Shown here piece by piece: positions 62,471 to 64,000 of a stretch of DNA of 64,000 bases. Source of the DNA: Zygaena filipendulae (lineage: Eukaryota > Arthropoda > Insecta > Lepidoptera > Zygaenidae); assembly GCA_907165275.2 (NCBI GenBank), contig OU015662.1, positions 1,247,501 through 1,311,500 of the forward strand, read 5' to 3'. The notes beneath the pieces are model-generated. The model did no database searches and was not told the origin of the DNA. It saw only the letters and a program-made list of their open reading frames with translations. The translations under genes and the position numbers were made by a program. The stretch's first letter is position 1. Each line of letters begins with the position of its first letter.

Positions 62471-63878
62471 ACATGATTATAATCGTGTTTTTCTCGGTTA
62501 TAATCATGTAAAATTGTTTAAATTATAATAAAGGCTTTATTTTGAAAACAAGTAGGTAGACCGACCACGCGTTTCAAAAAAGGAACGATTTAGGGCAAGC
62601 AACTCTATAGTTGACGCATTCGTTTCGCCGGTTCAATGACCCGGCACGTAGGTTTTGTTAAATACGAGTTTTTAACGTGAATTTTAATTTCATTTAAGTA
62701 ATTATAAATTTAGAACGCCTAATCGAACCTGGCCATATCAAGACTCGTACTCTAGAACCTACTGTTATATCTCTGTCTAGATTCTAGGTAATATATATAG
62801 TATAATAATAATATATAATATTAATATATAGTAGTATATAGTAGTAGGTATATAGTTTATAGTTGTATTTTTTTATCTAAAAATGTGATTATTATCTACA
62901 TAAATGACTTTCTTTAACTTTAGTTAGGTCCTCATGAAAACAAGTAGGCATTAATAAATTTCGTTCGTATTAATAATAAATAGATATTAAAAAATAACAC
63001 CCATAAAATTTCCATAATAACGCTATTAATTTATAGTTCAACATCTGATTGTTAATAAAACATCGTATTTGTCACGTATCTAGGCCCAAAATTGGTGCGT
63101 TTACCTTTATTTTATTCATTTGAGCAAAACACGGTTATTCACTCCAACCAAAATGGTATTTTAATATGCGATCTTTTCGAAACCAACGCACGCTTAACGG
63201 CTGGCTACCCTTCTTGGGTTATTTTCAATCGTATCTTAGTGAAAAAAACGAGCACGTTAACATCGCTGTTTTAGGGAAATAGATCGGCCAGTAACGGTTT
63301 TCCCTCCTTTGTTGCGATTTTAACCGTTCAACCGATAGAATTAAATGTAACGTATTGGGTTATAATAGCAACTGTATATTTTCGTTTGAAACCTTATGTG
63401 TTAGCGCCTAGACGAGTTTAAGTGTTATGTCGAAATAGCTGAACAATTTTTTGAATTTGTTCAATCAATTGTTGTAAAATAAGTAAGTAATAAAAAAAAT
63501 TGGCAAAGAGAATTGGTAAAGAGAATCGTCTTGCCATCATTCTCTCAAACCAATGATATTAAGAAGACCTGCCTAATTATTTTGTTTCGGAGCTATTAAA
63601 ATTGTCAAGCAGCGTTAGTGTTTTTTTATTTACACAGCTGTATTAATTTCTGAGTTTTTCATATTCTACTTCTAAATTTGAAACTTACCATCATGTGTAC
63701 CACTTGCCCGTTTGCCCCCTATGACACAAAAAAAAGAAAGAATGCGTCGTTTGCACAAAGGATATGAGGACGGACAATGAGATCCTGATGGCTGTATAGG
63801 TATGTAATGAAGAGAGCACAAAAACCTTACGCAGCCTTTAGGTTCGCAGCTAAAGTGTGTGTGTATGTTTTATATAAT
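62471..63878. other. Intergenic; small SINE-like and LINE-tail pieces
   Basis: 62815-62850 is a TATAGTAGTATATAG low-complexity run. 62595-62650 has a GCCGGTTCAATGACCCGGC word that may be a box-B remnant. 63690-63735 is a family L end (GTGTACCACTTGCCCG, TTTGCCCCCTATGACAC, A run). No gene was recognised. Confidence 0.45.
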
Positions 63879-64000
63879 ACTAGCTGTCCCCTGCGATTTC
63901 ATCCGCGGTAATTTCGGAATTCCCGCGGGAATTCCGGGATAAAAACTATCCTATCTTTTAAGTTGGACCATATTATAAATGGTTACAAAATTTTATCAAA
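63879..64000 (+). repeat. Family A dimeric subtype, cut by window end
   Basis: ACTAGCTGTCCCCTGCGATT, TTCCCGCGGGAATTCCGGG and AGTTGGACCATATTATAAAT. It continues past the window. Confidence 0.8.

Noticed and set aside
1..64000. CRISPR array, operon, phage or bacterial gene clusters
   Set aside because: There are no regularly spaced repeats with unique spacers and no dense ORFs; splice-site-bounded exons and SINE/LINE/MITE content show insect nuclear DNA.

Overview
The window is insect nuclear DNA, very probably lepidopteran. The genes are small exons split by long AT-rich introns. A CCGCGG-rich dispersed repeat that ends in a TTTATAATATTAGTAG tail occurs more than 30 times, and many short TIR elements lie between the copies. 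No bacterial, CRISPR, rRNA or organellar signal was seen.

Region 1 (about 1-27.8 kb, + strand) is the type-A muscarinic acetylcholine receptor gene (mAChR-A, the family of Drosophila mAcR-60C/DM1). Four coding exons (195-931, 15357-15465, about 23050-23267, 23669-24455) join in frame into about 616 residues with all seven membrane segments. Introns of 14.4, 7.6 and 0.4 kb split the third intracellular loop. A long AT-rich 3' flank follows. Introns 1 and 2 hold most of the transposon debris.

Region 2 (27.8-37.1 kb) has no recognised host gene. It holds hAT-type MITEs with exact 8-bp target duplications, a 4-bp-TSD MITE, a strong hairpin and LINE tails.

Region 3 (37.2-38.9 kb, - strand) is a compact three-exon gene for a secreted Gly/His/Met-rich, cuticular-like protein of 177 residues, with a TATA box and a poly(A) signal.

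Region 4 (40.9-46.0 kb, - strand) is a stathmin-domain gene that resembles vertebrate STMND1: an N-terminal MGCGSS acylation signal, a GAN-repeat linker, the stathmin N-terminal motif and a coiled-coil start. It has two homologous candidate last exons, which suggests duplicated alternative C termini. Its first intron carries a near-intact Tc1-like DD34E transposon (TA target site, about 118-bp TIRs, one in-frame stop), itself inserted in a MITE.

Region 5 (46-64 kb) is gene-poor and repeat-rich. It includes a TIR element with half of a MADF domain, a 0.5-kb foldback, LINE 3' ends, and a MITE nested in another repeat with a clean TSD.

The three host genes look unrelated in function (neuronal or neuromodulatory receptor, extracellular matrix, membrane-anchored cytoskeletal regulator). 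No new multi-gene system was found. The most notable items are the duplicated terminal exons of the stathmin-like gene, the composite and nested TIR elements whose boundaries can be read from TSDs, and a MITE family that spreads paired TGACGTCA palindromes.

Repeat names used below: A = CCGCGG repeat; B = 320-bp MITE with TGACGTCA pairs; D = 236-bp MITE with 4-bp TSD; E = GGTCCGTATTCC element; F, K, L = LINE-like pieces; G = CAACGTG MITE.
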